Notes: a model not told the origin generated them from the sequence alone. DNA of 64,000 nt from Avibacterium sp. 21-586 (GCF_026226775.1 NZ_JAKKOD010000001.1:434001-498000), one strand, 5' to 3'. Counted from the first letter of the stretch, positions 1-9,138 are shown. A program made the numbers and translations.

Positions 1-130
1 ATTGCTCGGGTGCGATGTCTAATTTTTCTGCGGCTTCATCACCAAAATGGGTATTGTTTGGATCGTGATCATAACTATGTAAAACAAAAGGGATTTTATG
101 CTTTTTTAATAAATCAATGGCTGGTGTCAT
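1..130 (-). CDS. ybaK: Cys-tRNA(Pro) deacylase YbaK, N-terminal part only
   Basis: Partial gene: only the first 43 codons are present and the rest lies beyond the left edge. The ATG is at 130, preceded by an AGGA-type ribosome binding site. The N-terminus ([12 protein letters not shown]..., then YDHDP and [10 protein letters not shown]) is that of the YbaK/EbsC family as I remember it from Haemophilus. Family members hydrolyse Cys-tRNA(Pro) formed by mischarging of prolyl-tRNA synthetase, in the cytoplasm. It is divergent from usg with a 73-bp gap, so the two promoters must lie there. The recognition rests on a short stretch but it is distinctive. Confidence 0.85.
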   Translation of the reverse strand, partial: MTPAIDLLKKHKIPFVLHSYDHDPNNTHFGDEAAEKLDIAPEQ

Positions 131-203
131 TTTCTTTTCCTATCAGAATTCGGTAGAATACAGCGCTTATTTTACGCTGATTATTAAAATCAAGGGAGAA
201 AAA

Positions 204-1178
204 ATGTTAAAGATCGCCATTGCCGCAGAATTTGAATTAGCCGAAAAACTGGCTGAATGTTTAGAGCAAAGCCAGCTGGAAATTGATCAGCTATCCGTAG
301 TGGAAATTTTTCCATTTAATGAAGAACAAGGCATTCGTTTTAATAATAAAGCGGTCGCGCAAATTGTGCCAGATGAAGTGGATTGGGCAACTTTCAATTA
401 TGTGTTTTTCGCAGGTGAAGTGTCCGCTGCCAGCCATTTAGCGAAAGCTGCGGAAGCAGGCTGCGTGGTGATTGATCTATTCGGGCTTTGTGCTAGCTTG
501 CCTGATGTGCCATTGGTGATCCCAACGGTTAATGATGCACAATTAGTGGAGCTGCGTCAGCGTAATATTGTGTCTTTACCTAATCCGCAAGTCACCCAAA
601 GTATTTTGCCATTAAGCGAAATTTTGCAAAATTACCCATTAAAACAAGTGGTTGTTAGCTCGCTTTTGCCAGCTTCTTATATGGGCGATGAAAAAGTGGC
701 ACAACTTGCAGGGCAGACCGCACAGCTATTAAATGGTATTCCTTTAGATGAAAATGCTCAGCGTTTAGCCTTTGATGTTTTCCCAGTAAAAAGTGCGAAT
801 TTGAGCGCACAAGTGCAGAAAATTTTTCCACAGCTTGATAATGTGCTTTTCCACCAAATACAAGTTCCTGTATTTTACGGCCTTGCTCAGCAAGTAAGCG
901 CTTTTTTTGATTATGATGTGACAAGTGAAAGCGTGGTAGAAATATGGCAACAAAACAGCTTGATTGAATACCACCCAGAAAGCCAAATTACGCCGGTGAT
1001 TAATGGTGAGAATGAAAACGGTGAAAGCGAAGTCAAACTGCATATCAGCAACCTTAACCAACTACAAAGTGCCGTGGAAAATGGGATTGAATTTTGGTCA
1101 GTTGCAGATGAACAACGCTTTAACCTCGCCTTAATGGCGGTGAAGTTAGCCGAATTGGTGTATCAATCGGGCTATTGA
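204..1178 (+). CDS. usg: USG-1 family protein (aspartate-semialdehyde dehydrogenase-like)
   Basis: 324 residues. The fold is that of aspartate-semialdehyde dehydrogenase, with an N-terminal Rossmann part and a C-terminal dimerisation part, but the place where true Asd enzymes carry the catalytic Asn-Cys pair reads PNPQVTQSILPL with no cysteine. Catalysis as a dehydrogenase is therefore unlikely, as for E. coli Usg, whose function is unknown. The open frame runs upstream to 117, but the ATG at 204 has a good AAGGGAG ribosome binding site and matches family length. A hairpin with a T-rich tail follows at 1295-1320. Function beyond the family name is not known. Confidence 0.8.
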   Translation: MLKIAIAAEFELAEKLAECLEQSQLEIDQLSVVEIFPFNEEQGIRFNNKAVAQIVPDEVDWATFNYVFFAGEVSAASHLAKAAEAGCVVIDLFGLCASLPDVPLVIPTVNDAQLVELRQRNIVSLPNPQVTQSILPLSEILQNYPLKQVVVSSLLPASYMGDEKVAQLAGQTAQLLNGIPLDENAQRLAFDVFPVKSANLSAQVQKIFPQLDNVLFHQIQVPVFYGLAQQVSAFFDYDVTSESVVEIWQQNSLIEYHPESQITPVINGENENGESEVKLHISNLNQLQSAVENGIEFWSVADEQRFNLALMAVKLAELVYQSGY

Positions 1179-1294
1179 TTTTATTCCAAATGGGCAATTT
1201 GTCAGTTATCTTACATATCTTACTTGGACTAAGATTTGGGCGCGAGTAGTGAATAATTAATATCGCTCAGCTATTATCAAATTTTAGATTTTTC

Positions 1295-1320
1295 AGGCAC
1301 AGATTTTGTGCCTTATTATT
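1295..1320 (+). terminator. Hairpin with T-tract just upstream of epmC
   Basis: AGGCACA (1295-1301), 5-nt loop, TGTGCCT (1307-1313), then a T-rich run TATTATTTTTT. It can end the usg transcript. The T-run reaches to within a few bases of the epmC ribosome binding site (GGAG, 1325-1328), so it sits inside the epmC leader if usg and epmC share a transcript. Confidence 0.65.
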
Positions 1321-1333
1321 TTTTGGAGTTGTG

Positions 1334-1870
1334 ATGGAACATCGTTTAGAAGATATTATTGCTATTTTTAATCAATGCTTTGAGCAAGAATATAATACTA
1401 AATTGCTCAAAGGGGGCGATGAACCACTTTATTTACCAGCCAATGAACATTGCTCTTACAATGCCATTTATTTTGCACGAGGCTTTTATAGTAGTGCCTT
1501 GCACGAGATTTCCCATTGGCTGATCGCAGGCAAAGCACGGCGTAAATTAGAAGATTTTGGCTATTGGTATGAACCTGATGGACGTTCTGAACAACGTCAG
1601 CGAGAGTTTGAACAAGTGGAAGTGAAGCCGCAAGCCTTAGAATGGATTTTAGCCACCGCTGCAGGATTTCGTTATATTGCGAGCAGTGATAATCTTAACG
1701 GCAATCCTGGTGATACTCAGCCTTTCAAACACGCGGTTTATGAACAGGTGAAAAGCTATGCCACTAAAGGTTTACCAAAACGTGCAGAAACTTTACGCCA
1801 AGCCCTTGCCAAATTTTACGGCACGCCAGATTGCATTAATTTGGATTTGTTTGACGTGAATAAAATTTAG
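1334..1870 (+). CDS. epmC: Elongation factor P hydroxylase EpmC
   Basis: 178 residues, close to the E. coli YfcM/EpmC length. EpmC hydroxylates the beta-lysyl-lysine modification on elongation factor P in the cytoplasm, the last step after EpmA and EpmB. Conserved blocks seen here: LLKGGDEPLYLPA, the metal-binding stretch HEISHWLIAGKARR, DFGYWYEPDGR and EVKPQALEW. A GTG stands directly before the ATG; I choose the ATG at 1334 because GGAG at 1325-1328 is then at a normal distance. Followed by an inverted uptake-signal pair. epmA and epmB are not in the window. Confidence 0.9.
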   Translation: MEHRLEDIIAIFNQCFEQEYNTKLLKGGDEPLYLPANEHCSYNAIYFARGFYSSALHEISHWLIAGKARRKLEDFGYWYEPDGRSEQRQREFEQVEVKPQALEWILATAAGFRYIASSDNLNGNPGDTQPFKHAVYEQVKSYATKGLPKRAETLRQALAKFYGTPDCINLDLFDVNKI

Positions 1871-1899
1871 AAATTGAACTTAAAAATCAGCGAAATTTG

Positions 1900-1939
1900 C
1901 ACCGCACTTTCTTTATTTATGTTCTAAAAAGTGCGGTGT
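1900..1939 (+). terminator. Inverted uptake-signal pair acting as terminator after epmC
   Basis: ACCGCACTT at 1901-1909 and AAGTGCGGT at 1929-1937 form a stem of about 11 bp between epmC and yadG. Paired uptake signals downstream of genes are known in this family to serve as terminators. Confidence 0.6.
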
Positions 1940-1968
1940 AAAATTTTAAAAATTTAACGGAATATTGA

Positions 1969-2886
1969 ATGTTAGCATTAGAAATCAAAGGATTAACCAA
2001 AGAATATAAAAACGGGGTCAAAGCCTTGCACGGCATTGATCTCCGTGTTGAAGCAGGGGATTTTTATGCGTTGCTTGGGCATAATGGGGCGGGAAAATCC
2101 ACCACCATAGGCATTATTTGTTCTTTGGTGAATAAAACATCAGGTGATGTGAAAGTATTTGGCGCAGATTTGGATAGCAATCTAAGCCAGTTAAAACAGA
2201 ATATCGGTTTAGTGCCACAAGAGTTCAATTTTAACCAATTTGAACGCGTGATTGATATTCTCACTAATCAAGCCGGTTATTATGGCATTCCTCGCAAAGA
2301 AGCTTTGGTGCGAGCGGAAGTATGGCTGAAAAAGCTTGATTTGTGGGATAAACGTTATCAGCAATCACGCCAACTTTCAGGGGGAATGAAACGCCGTTTA
2401 ATGATTGCGCGCGCCTTAATGCATCACCCTAAATTGCTGATTCTTGATGAGCCTACGGCTGGGGTCGATATTGAGCTTCGCCGCACAATGTGGGCATTTT
2501 TGCGTGAGCTAAATCAGCAAGGCACAACCATTATTCTCACCACGCACTATTTAGAAGAAGCGGAAATGCTCTGCCGCCATATTGGTATTATTCAGCACGG
2601 GCGTTTAGTGGTAAATATGTCAATGAAAGCCTTATTGGCGAAACTGGAAACGGAAACTTTCATTTTTGATTTAGCACCGCAAGCGGTTAAGCCTGAAATA
2701 GTAGGTTACAACGTCACTTGGCTGGATGACAATACGGTTGAAGTGGAAGTAAAAAGAGAGCAGGGCTTAAATCAGCTATTTTCACAACTGACACAACAAG
2801 GCGTGCAAGTGTTGAGTATGCGTAATAAAGCCAACCGTTTAGAAGAGTTGTTTATCTCAATGGCATTGAATAAAGGAGTGAAATAA
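1969..2886 (+). CDS. yadG: ABC transporter ATP-binding protein YadG
   Basis: 305 residues, the same size class as E. coli YadG. Walker A GHNGAGKST at residues 37-45, ABC signature LSGGM at 136-140, Walker B LLILDE at 156-161 and the switch histidine in TTHYLEE near residue 193 are all intact. It belongs to the DrrA/CcmA-like group that drives ABC-2 type exporters. The stop codon overlaps the ATG of yadH by one base (TAATG), so the two are translationally coupled and form one exporter. The substrate is not known. A near-matS sequence lies inside at 2705-2717. Confidence 0.9.
   Translation: MLALEIKGLTKEYKNGVKALHGIDLRVEAGDFYALLGHNGAGKSTTIGIICSLVNKTSGDVKVFGADLDSNLSQLKQNIGLVPQEFNFNQFERVIDILTNQAGYYGIPRKEALVRAEVWLKKLDLWDKRYQQSRQLSGGMKRRLMIARALMHHPKLLILDEPTAGVDIELRRTMWAFLRELNQQGTTIILTTHYLEEAEMLCRHIGIIQHGRLVVNMSMKALLAKLETETFIFDLAPQAVKPEIVGYNVTWLDDNTVEVEVKREQGLNQLFSQLTQQGVQVLSMRNKANRLEELFISMALNKGVK
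2705..2717. other. Near-match to matS (MatP-binding) sequence
   Basis: GTTACAACGTCAC fits the enterobacterial matS consensus GTGACRNYGTCAC at 12 of 13 positions; the third base is T instead of G. It lies within yadG, 8.1 kb from dif. Whether MatP tolerates this change cannot be told from the sequence. Confidence 0.35.
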
Positions 2887-3653
2887 TGAGTTTAGCTTGG
2901 GTTGCCTTTCAAACCATTTTTTTGAAAGAAGTACGTCGTTTTACCCGAATTTGGCTGCAAACCCTTGTGCCACCGGTGATCACAATGACCTTATATTTTG
3001 TGATTTTTGGTCAGCTTATTGGTAATCGTATTGGTGAAATGCACGGCTTTAGCTATATGCAATTTATCGTACCAGGGCTAATTATGATGTCTTCCTTAAC
3101 CCACTCTTTCGCCAATGTGGCGTCCTCTTTTTACAGCACGAAATTTGCCCGCAACGTGGAAGAGCTGTTGATTTCACCTACTTCACCGCACATTATCATT
3201 GTCGGTTATGTGGCAGGGGGAATGGCGCGTGGATTAGGCGTAAGTATTCTGGTTACCTTGGTCTCACTGTTTTTCGTGCCATTACAGATTTATTCTTGGA
3301 CAGTAATTCTTGCCACCTTATTACTCACCACCGCAAGTTTTGCGCTAGGGGGCTTGATCAATGCAGTTTTCGCGCGCTCTTTTGATGACATCAGCATTAT
3401 CCCCACTTTTGTTTTAACGCCATTAACCTATCTCGGCGGCGTATTTTATTCCATTTCCTTACTCCCACCTTTTTGGCAACAGGTGTCAAAATTTAATCCG
3501 ATTGTCTATATGATCAGCGGTTTCCGCTACGGATTTCTCGGTATTCAAGATGTCAGCCTCATTTACACCTTCAGCGTTTTAGGTATGTTTATCACCGCAC
3601 TTTATGCCATCGCCTATTATCTGATTAGCCGTGGAGTAGGGTTGAGAAGTTAG
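2886..3653 (+). CDS. yadH: ABC-2 type transporter permease YadH
   Basis: 255 residues, as in E. coli YadH. Six hydrophobic segments are visible (for example VPPVITMTLYFVIFGQLIG, FIVPGLIMMSS, ILVTLVSLFFVPL, VILATLLLTTASFALGG, IIPTFVLTPLTYLGGVFYSI, FSVLGMFITALYAIAYYL), the layout of an ABC-2 permease in the inner membrane. It pairs with YadG, whose stop codon overlaps its start. Substrate unknown. The gene ends ahead of a convergent terminator shared with ppnN. Confidence 0.9.
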   Translation: MSLAWVAFQTIFLKEVRRFTRIWLQTLVPPVITMTLYFVIFGQLIGNRIGEMHGFSYMQFIVPGLIMMSSLTHSFANVASSFYSTKFARNVEELLISPTSPHIIIVGYVAGGMARGLGVSILVTLVSLFFVPLQIYSWTVILATLLLTTASFALGGLINAVFARSFDDISIIPTFVLTPLTYLGGVFYSISLLPPFWQQVSKFNPIVYMISGFRYGFLGIQDVSLIYTFSVLGMFITALYAIAYYLISRGVGLRS

Positions 3654-3760
3654 GGATAATAGTTAGTTATTTAGAGTGGTGCAAGCGGTTTTTTAGGAAT
3701 TAAATATAGCGTTGATAAGCGTAGAGAAGTAGAAACTGTTGCTGTGTAGCGAAATAATAA

Positions 3761-3808
3761 AAAAGTGCGGTGAGAATTTACATAAAAATTTAACCGCACT
3801 TTTTTTAG
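3761..3808. terminator. Bidirectional terminator made of an inverted uptake-signal pair
   Basis: AAGTGCGGT at 3763-3771 and ACCGCACTT at 3793-3801, flanked by A- and T-runs on both sides, between the convergent genes yadH and ppnN. It can stop transcription from both. Confidence 0.8.
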
Positions 3809-3811
3809 TGA

Positions 3812-5188
3812 TTACTTGATAATCTCGTAACAAGGTTCATAGGCTTCGCCGCCTGGAAGCTTCATTCGGTGTTGCACAATAAAATCTTGTAACACTTTAT
3901 CCATTTTTTCTAATAAGGTTGGATCACCGTGTAGTTGGAAGCGTCCGTGTTGTTTGATAGCGTTAATGGCGTCAGCCTTAATATTGCCTGCAACAATGCC
4001 AGAGAAAGCACGGCGTAGGTTGGCCACTAAATGATTAAGTGGCTGACTTAGGCTTAAGTCTAAACTTGCCATATTAGCGTGTGTTGGAATAAATGGCGTT
4101 TGCAGTTCAGGATCAATTTTTAATGACCAGTTAAAGCTATAAGAATCTGCTTGTTCACAGCGGAATTGTTTAATTTCAGCCATTGCGTTTGCCATTTTGC
4201 GTGCTACTTCAGCTGGATTATCAATGATAATTTCATATTGCTGTTGTGCCTGTTCGCCTAGCACTTCGCCAATAAATTGGTGAATAGTTTGGAAATAATC
4301 TTCACAGGCTTTTGGCCCAGTTAAAATTAACGGTAATTTCTGTAGCTGATTTTCAGGGTTCAATTTGATACCGAGAATATACAAAAATTCCTCAAATGTA
4401 CCCGGCCCGCCGGGGAAAATGATAATGCCGTGTCCCATTCGAACAAAGGCTTCCAGCCGTTTTTCAATGTCTGGCATAATAATCAGCTCATTCACGATAG
4501 GGTTGGGTGGTTCAGAGGCGATAATAGAAGGCTCGGTTAAGCCAATAAAACGGCTCTCTTTATAGCGTTGATTAGCGTGCCCGATGGCAGCCCCTTTCAT
4601 TGGTGCTTCCATTACGCCCGGTCCACAGCCGGTAATGATGTTTAATTCACGCAATCCTAGTTCCAAGCCAACTGCACGACAATACTTATATTCTATTTCA
4701 TTAATAGAATGCCCACCCCAACAGACAACTAAATTTGGGTGTTGCCCGATGAGTAGTGCTTTTGCATTGCGTAAAATGGAAAAAACTTGGTTGGTGAGCT
4801 GTTTGCCTTCATCATAATGATCGTCAATTTGACAAGCCAGATTACGCTGTTTAATAACTTGCACGAACAGAATATCTCGCAAAACAGCAAACAGGTGATA
4901 TTGAATATTGCGAATAATTTTATCATCAACAAACGCACTGGCTGGTGGATTGTGTAATTCCAACGCCACACCTCGTTCCCGTGCAATCAAATTAATGGAG
5001 AAATCAGGGTATTGTCCTAATAATGCTTCGCTATCATCGGTAACCGCACCAGAGTTTAACACGGCTAAAGAACTGTTGCGGTAGAGCGAATAAAGATCGC
5101 CTTTCGCCCCTTGACGTAACTGTTCTACTTCAAGATGTGAAAGCTGATCCATACTGCCTTTGGGATTAACGTAATGGATATTTTTCAT
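3812..5188 (-). CDS. ppnN: Nucleotide 5'-monophosphate nucleosidase PpnN (YgdH)
   Basis: 458 residues, matching E. coli PpnN (454). The enzyme cleaves purine and pyrimidine nucleoside monophosphates to base and ribose 5-phosphate and in E. coli is stimulated by (p)ppGpp. The LOG-family core is present: [14 protein letters not shown] at residues 187-200 and PGGPGTFEE at 259-267, flanked by the extra N- and C-terminal domains typical of PpnN. The last gene of a three-gene minus-strand cluster: 19 bases separate it from queF. The ATG at 5188 is preceded by AAGGAAG. Confidence 0.92.
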   Translation of the reverse strand: MKNIHYVNPKGSMDQLSHLEVEQLRQGAKGDLYSLYRNSSLAVLNSGAVTDDSEALLGQYPDFSINLIARERGVALELHNPPASAFVDDKIIRNIQYHLFAVLRDILFVQVIKQRNLACQIDDHYDEGKQLTNQVFSILRNAKALLIGQHPNLVVCWGGHSINEIEYKYCRAVGLELGLRELNIITGCGPGVMEAPMKGAAIGHANQRYKESRFIGLTEPSIIASEPPNPIVNELIIMPDIEKRLEAFVRMGHGIIIFPGGPGTFEEFLYILGIKLNPENQLQKLPLILTGPKACEDYFQTIHQFIGEVLGEQAQQQYEIIIDNPAEVARKMANAMAEIKQFRCEQADSYSFNWSLKIDPELQTPFIPTHANMASLDLSLSQPLNHLVANLRRAFSGIVAGNIKADAINAIKQHGRFQLHGDPTLLEKMDKVLQDFIVQHRMKLPGGEAYEPCYEIIK

Positions 5189-5207
5189 TATGACTTCCTT
5201 ATTGTTA

Positions 5208-6047
5208 TTATTGGCGTGCTAAGCGTTGATTGTTTGGCACGGGACTGAAATTTGAGCGAAAAGGGTTAATATCTAGCCCGCCACGGCGTGTATAACGGGC
5301 GTAAACCGTCAGCTTTTCAGGCTGAGCAAAACGCATTAAATCACAATAAATTCGCTCAACACATTGTTCGTGGAATTCGTTATGCTGACGGAAAGAGATC
5401 AAATAACGTAACAATTTTTCACGATCAATTCTATTCCCCACATAATGAATTTGTAATGAGCCCCAATCAGGCTGTTGGGTAATCAAACAATTTGATTTGA
5501 GCAAATGACTCACTAAATGTTCTTCTACTTTTTCTGCGTGAGTGCAATTTTCTAAATAATTTGGATTAAACTGATAATCACGGATTTCAATATCCTGATC
5601 ATCAATACACTCACCTTGCAAGCTGTCAATAAAAGTGCGGTGATAATTTTGCAAACAATTTAACCGCACGTTGACTTGCCCTTTGGCACAATCTGCCAGA
5701 TCTTGTTGTAAGATCTGTTGCACCTGTTCGAAGCTGTCAAAATGACTTTGATTAAAACTGTTGAGATAAAGTTTAAAGCTTTTTGATTCAATTAAATTTT
5801 CACTGCGGAAATCAATTTCAATGTCCGCAATTGCCACTTGTGGTACACCTTTCGGATTGAGCCAAGAGATTTCATAAGCCGTCCAAATATCTGCGCCAAA
5901 GGTAAACGGCTGATTTTCCACAATCCCAAGTTGCGCGCGGTTTAATTGGCGCGGCACGGCTTGTAATAAAGTGCGGTCGTAATGCTGTGCATATTTTGTT
6001 TCTTGCCCTAATTTTAAGGCGTGTAAACTTTCGTGGTTGTAATCCAT
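5208..6047 (-). CDS. queF: NADPH-dependent 7-cyano-7-deazaguanine reductase QueF (long type)
   Basis: 279 residues. QueF reduces preQ0 to preQ1, the last free-base step of queuosine synthesis for tRNA. The long two-domain type is recognised from [14 protein letters not shown] (residues 87-100, NADPH-binding motif) and from the catalytic pair Cys187 (SNCLIT) and Asp194 (PDW). The open frame runs upstream to 6095, but that part overlaps the preceding gene; the ATG at 6047 gives the family N-terminus and has AAGGAAA in front. It starts 8 bases after the DUF2310 gene stops. Confidence 0.93.
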   Translation of the reverse strand: MDYNHESLHALKLGQETKYAQHYDRTLLQAVPRQLNRAQLGIVENQPFTFGADIWTAYEISWLNPKGVPQVAIADIEIDFRSENLIESKSFKLYLNSFNQSHFDSFEQVQQILQQDLADCAKGQVNVRLNCLQNYHRTFIDSLQGECIDDQDIEIRDYQFNPNYLENCTHAEKVEEHLVSHLLKSNCLITQQPDWGSLQIHYVGNRIDREKLLRYLISFRQHNEFHEQCVERIYCDLMRFAQPEKLTVYARYTRRGGLDINPFRSNFSPVPNNQRLARQ

Positions 6048-6055
6048 ATTTTTCC

Positions 6056-6832
6056 TTATTGCCAGTGCCAAGAAAGGTTGGATACCAATCGACACTGATC
6101 ACATTTAAAATCAAACAAATCAAAAAGCGGGGCTTTTAATGCCCAATTTTTATGACAGCTTGGGCAGCAGCGTTGTTGTTCTGTTGCCAAACTTTCACCG
6201 CCAATACGGTATAAATAATAGTAGGTTGGAATACCTGTGTATTGTTCAATTTCTTGGCGTAACGCATAGCCGTGTTTCGATAAATTGCTGTGCAATTCAG
6301 AAATCTCTGTGAGCGCTTGTTGTTCTAAGATAGAACCGTTCATTTGTAGCTGATCACAAGCCTGCCAATTTTCTTGCCATTTGATGAGATCTAAACTCAA
6401 GTGCGGTGCGTTTTTGAAAAATTTATACAGTGGAATAGGCAAGTTATCATCGCCACTGTGCAACGGTGAACAAGATTGCAAATAAGTGGTGTAAAGCACC
6501 TGCCAGCTTGGACGATCGCCTTGGTAGGTGAGATCAGAATTTAAGTCATCGGCAATCACTTGAAAACTATCAAAATTTATCCCCGCACTTTGTGCCTTAT
6601 CTAAAGCATTTTGCACCACTGAATTATTAAATTCGGGTAATAGGCTTTGTTGTTCGGGGCAAACCACGCGCACCGCAATGCCTTGCTGAACGTCTAAGTC
6701 AGCGTGAAAAAGGGGAATTTCTCGTCCAAGAATTTGCCCATTATAACGCCATTGTTCAATCACTTGATTAATCAATCGATAAGCAAAATTATTAGGATTA
6801 GCAAGAGTAAAAAAAGCCTCAATTAAATACAT
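6056..6832 (-). CDS. Zn-ribbon protein of the DUF2310 family
   Basis: 258 residues, first gene of the minus-strand cluster with queF and ppnN. The C-terminus has two CxxC pairs (Cys223/Cys226 and Cys244/Cys247) that form a zinc ribbon; the remaining 220 residues have no motif I can name. The family has been described only as a possible nucleic-acid-binding Zn-ribbon protein. The 8-base spacing to queF suggests co-expression, but a role in queuosine synthesis would be a guess. ATG at 6832 preceded by AAGGAA. Confidence 0.75.
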   Translation of the reverse strand: MYLIEAFFTLANPNNFAYRLINQVIEQWRYNGQILGREIPLFHADLDVQQGIAVRVVCPEQQSLLPEFNNSVVQNALDKAQSAGINFDSFQVIADDLNSDLTYQGDRPSWQVLYTTYLQSCSPLHSGDDNLPIPLYKFFKNAPHLSLDLIKWQENWQACDQLQMNGSILEQQALTEISELHSNLSKHGYALRQEIEQYTGIPTYYYLYRIGGESLATEQQRCCPSCHKNWALKAPLFDLFDFKCDQCRLVSNLSWHWQ

Positions 6833-6972
6833 CTTATTCCTTCATTTTTTATATAGCAATGGCATTTTTTTCACACTTAGCACTATGCTATGATACCATC
6901 TTTATTCCTATACAATAAAAACACACCGCATTTTAGGCAGAATGGAATAAGAAAGCAAATAAGGAAAGCACA

Positions 6973-7305
6973 ATGTATGAAAAGGCAAAATATCAACTAG
7001 AACAACTGCAAAGAATAATGCAAGAATTAGCACTATGGCAAGCAACCCCGCCTGAAGCGACAGCATTTGACAGCGTCGAACCGTTTTGTATCGACACAAT
7101 GAATGCGCACGAATGGCTACAGTGGGTGTTTATTCCAAGAATGTATGCGATTATTGAAAGCAACGCCTCATTGCCACATAAAATGGCGATTGTGCCATAT
7201 ATCGAAGAAGCCTTGAAAGAAAAGGATACGGTGGAAATACAACGCTTAATTGAGCCGTTGAGAGCCATCGAAGAAATTTGTAACACTCAAAATGACTATA
7301 CTTAA
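6973..7305 (+). CDS. yqcC: YqcC family protein
   Basis: 110 residues, predicted helical, with the family stretch EWLQWVFIPRM and a C-terminus KDTVEIQRLIEPLRAIEE. Function unknown. It overlaps the start of truC by 14 bases, the same gene pair as in E. coli and Haemophilus, so a link to tRNA pseudouridylation is possible but unproven. AAGGAAAG precedes the ATG at 6973. Confidence 0.85.
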   Translation: MYEKAKYQLEQLQRIMQELALWQATPPEATAFDSVEPFCIDTMNAHEWLQWVFIPRMYAIIESNASLPHKMAIVPYIEEALKEKDTVEIQRLIEPLRAIEEICNTQNDYT

Positions 7306-8020
7306 TGTTCTTTATCAAGACGAATATTTGGTGGCGGTGAATAAGCCTGCTGGAATGTTGGTCCATCGTAGCTGGCTTGATCGCCACGAAACTCAATTTG
7401 TAATGCAAACCTTACGCGATCAAATTGGGCAGCACGTTTTTCCTATTCATCGCTTAGATCGGCCAACATCTGGTGTGTTGCTTTTTGCCTTAAATGCGGA
7501 AATAGCCAAATTGCTATGCGAACAATTTGAACAAAAGCAGATTGAAAAAAGCTATTTAGCGGTGGTGCGTGGTTATCTTAAAGAACAGGGAAGGATTAAT
7601 TATCCGCTGAAAGTTCAATTAGATAAAATCGCCGATAAATTTGCTCAGCAAGATAAAGCACCGCAAGAGGCGATCACGGATTATGAAGGCTTAAAAACAG
7701 TGGAAATGCCTTATGGGGTAGGGCGTTATCAAACTAGCCGTTATTCTTTGGTTAGGCTCATTCCACAAACGGGTAGAAAACATCAGTTACGTCGTCACTT
7801 AAAGCATATTTTTCACCCTATTTTAGGGGATACGCAATATGGCGATCTACATCAAAACCGTGCTTTAACCCAACATACGGATGTCCAGCGGTTAATGCTA
7901 CACGCAGAAACGCTTGCGTTTAGCCACCCCATAACCAAAAATCGGCTAAACATCACCGCACCTTTAGATGAACAATGGCAACGCTTGTTCGATGCTTTTG
8001 CTTGGAATGAGATGGCGTAA
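7292..8020 (+). CDS. truC: tRNA pseudouridine(65) synthase TruC
   Basis: 242 residues. RluA-family enzyme that isomerises U65 of tRNA. The catalytic motif HRLDRPTSGVLL with its aspartate is present, as are the family N-terminus (ILNVLYQDEYLVAVNKPAGMLVHRSWLDR) and QTGRKHQLRRHL. It is about 18 residues shorter at the C-terminus than the E. coli protein. Translationally coupled to yqcC by overlap. A near-matS sequence lies at 7786-7798. Confidence 0.92.
   Translation: MTILNVLYQDEYLVAVNKPAGMLVHRSWLDRHETQFVMQTLRDQIGQHVFPIHRLDRPTSGVLLFALNAEIAKLLCEQFEQKQIEKSYLAVVRGYLKEQGRINYPLKVQLDKIADKFAQQDKAPQEAITDYEGLKTVEMPYGVGRYQTSRYSLVRLIPQTGRKHQLRRHLKHIFHPILGDTQYGDLHQNRALTQHTDVQRLMLHAETLAFSHPITKNRLNITAPLDEQWQRLFDAFAWNEMA
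7786..7798. other. Near-match to matS sequence
   Basis: GTTACGTCGTCAC, 12 of 13 positions of GTGACRNYGTCAC, with the same G-to-T change at position 3 as the one at 2705. Inside truC, 3.0 kb from dif. Confidence 0.35.
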
Positions 8021-8106
8021 ACGCTCAAAATAAAAGGTGAAAGCATCAAATGCGTAAAAATACTAGAAATTTCCTAGGAATTTCAAAGTGCGGTGCTTTT
8101 TTTCGT

Positions 8107-8134
8107 TTGTTTTTTCTTAAAGATCTAGTATAAT
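8107..8134 (+). promoter_or_regulatory. Promoter of rplM-rpsI
   Basis: TTGTTT at 8107-8112, 16-base spacer, TATAAT at 8129-8134. The predicted start site near 8141 gives a leader of about 135 bases before rplM. Confidence 0.65.
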
Positions 8135-8137
8135 CGC

Positions 8138-8276
8138 CCGACCCTGTGAATGTGTCGGCTTTCCCACCGCACATTAATTTTATCGAGATCGCACTCGAAG
8201 GGGTGATGATTAAGATTAATGGTTGTGTTCAAATTTGAACACTGGGTATTAATATTATTTTATTGGTAATTAATTA
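8138..8276 (+). promoter_or_regulatory. rplM 5' leader, likely L13 autoregulatory region
   Basis: Long leader with a stem CCGAC (8138-8142)/GTCGG (8154-8158) and a perfect 18-bp palindrome GTGTTCAAATTTGAACAC at 8225-8242. The region before the ATG is AT-rich and has no real Shine-Dalgarno sequence (only GGT at 8265-8267). In E. coli the rplM-rpsI leader is repressed at translation by L13; a similar mechanism is inferred here, not shown. Confidence 0.5.
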
Positions 8277-8705
8277 ATGAAAACTTTTGTAGCAAAACCA
8301 GAAACGGTTAAACGCGACTGGTATGTAGTAGATGCGACAGGTAAAACGTTAGGTCGTTTAGCGACTGAATTAGCTCGTCGCCTTCGTGGTAAACATAAAG
8401 CTGAATATACTCCACACGTTGATACAGGTGATTACATCATCGTTATCAATGCGGACAAAGTTGCCGTAACAGGTAAAAAAGAAAGCGATAAAATTTACTA
8501 CTGGCACACTGGCTATGTAGGTGGTATCAAACAAGCGACATTTAAAGAAATGATTGCTCGCCGTCCAGAAGCTGTGATTGAAATTGCGGTTAAAGGTATG
8601 TTGCCAAAAGGTCCATTAGGCCGTGCAATGTATCGTAAATTGAAAGTGTATGCTGGTCCTAACCACGAACACGCAGCACAACAACCACAAGTTTTAGATA
8701 TTTAA
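8277..8705 (+). CDS. rplM: 50S ribosomal protein L13
   Basis: 142 residues, exactly the E. coli length. Conserved blocks: [47 protein letters not shown] and [17 protein letters not shown]. It is an early-assembly protein of the large subunit. First gene of the rplM-rpsI operon; in E. coli L13 represses this operon. It lies 2.1 kb from dif, a surprising site for a ribosomal gene. Confidence 0.98.
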   Translation: MKTFVAKPETVKRDWYVVDATGKTLGRLATELARRLRGKHKAEYTPHVDTGDYIIVINADKVAVTGKKESDKIYYWHTGYVGGIKQATFKEMIARRPEAVIEIAVKGMLPKGPLGRAMYRKLKVYAGPNHEHAAQQPQVLDI

Positions 8706-8721
8706 TCACGAGGTGAGAAAA

Positions 8722-9114
8722 ATGGCAGAGAATCAAAACTACGGCACAGGTCGCCGCAAAAGCTCTTCAGCTCGTGTATTTATCAAACCGGGCAGTGGTA
8801 AAATCACTATTAACCAACGCGAATTAGACGTTTATTTCGGTCGTGAGACTTCTCGTATGATCGTGCGTCAACCATTAGAGTTGGTTGAATTAACTGATAA
8901 ATTAGATCTATATATCACAGTTAAAGGTGGTGGTATTTCAGGTCAAGCGGGTGCAATCCGTCACGGTATCACTCGTGCATTAATTGAATATGATGAAACA
9001 TTACGTCCAGCATTACGTGCAGCAGGCTTTGTTACTCGTGATGCTCGTCGCGTTGAACGTAAAAAAGTGGGTTTACACAAAGCACGTCGTCGCCCACAAT
9101 ACTCAAAACGTTAA
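8722..9114 (+). CDS. rpsI: 30S ribosomal protein S9
   Basis: 130 residues. Conserved N-terminus [18 protein letters not shown] and the basic C-terminal tail [10 protein letters not shown] that reaches the P-site tRNA. A GTG at 8713 is in frame, but it is part of the ribosome binding site GAGGTGAG; the ATG at 8722 gives the standard protein. 16 bases after rplM. Closed by a strong terminator. Confidence 0.98.
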   Translation: MAENQNYGTGRRKSSSARVFIKPGSGKITINQRELDVYFGRETSRMIVRQPLELVELTDKLDLYITVKGGGISGQAGAIRHGITRALIEYDETLRPALRAAGFVTRDARRVERKKVGLHKARRRPQYSKR

Positions 9115-9138
9115 TCGTTTCTTATTCAAGAACCGTTC

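Noticed and set aside
8064-8084. Palindrome around CCTAGG after truC as an operator or terminator
   Set aside because: No T-run and no known operator of this form; the nearby uptake signal is single, not paired.
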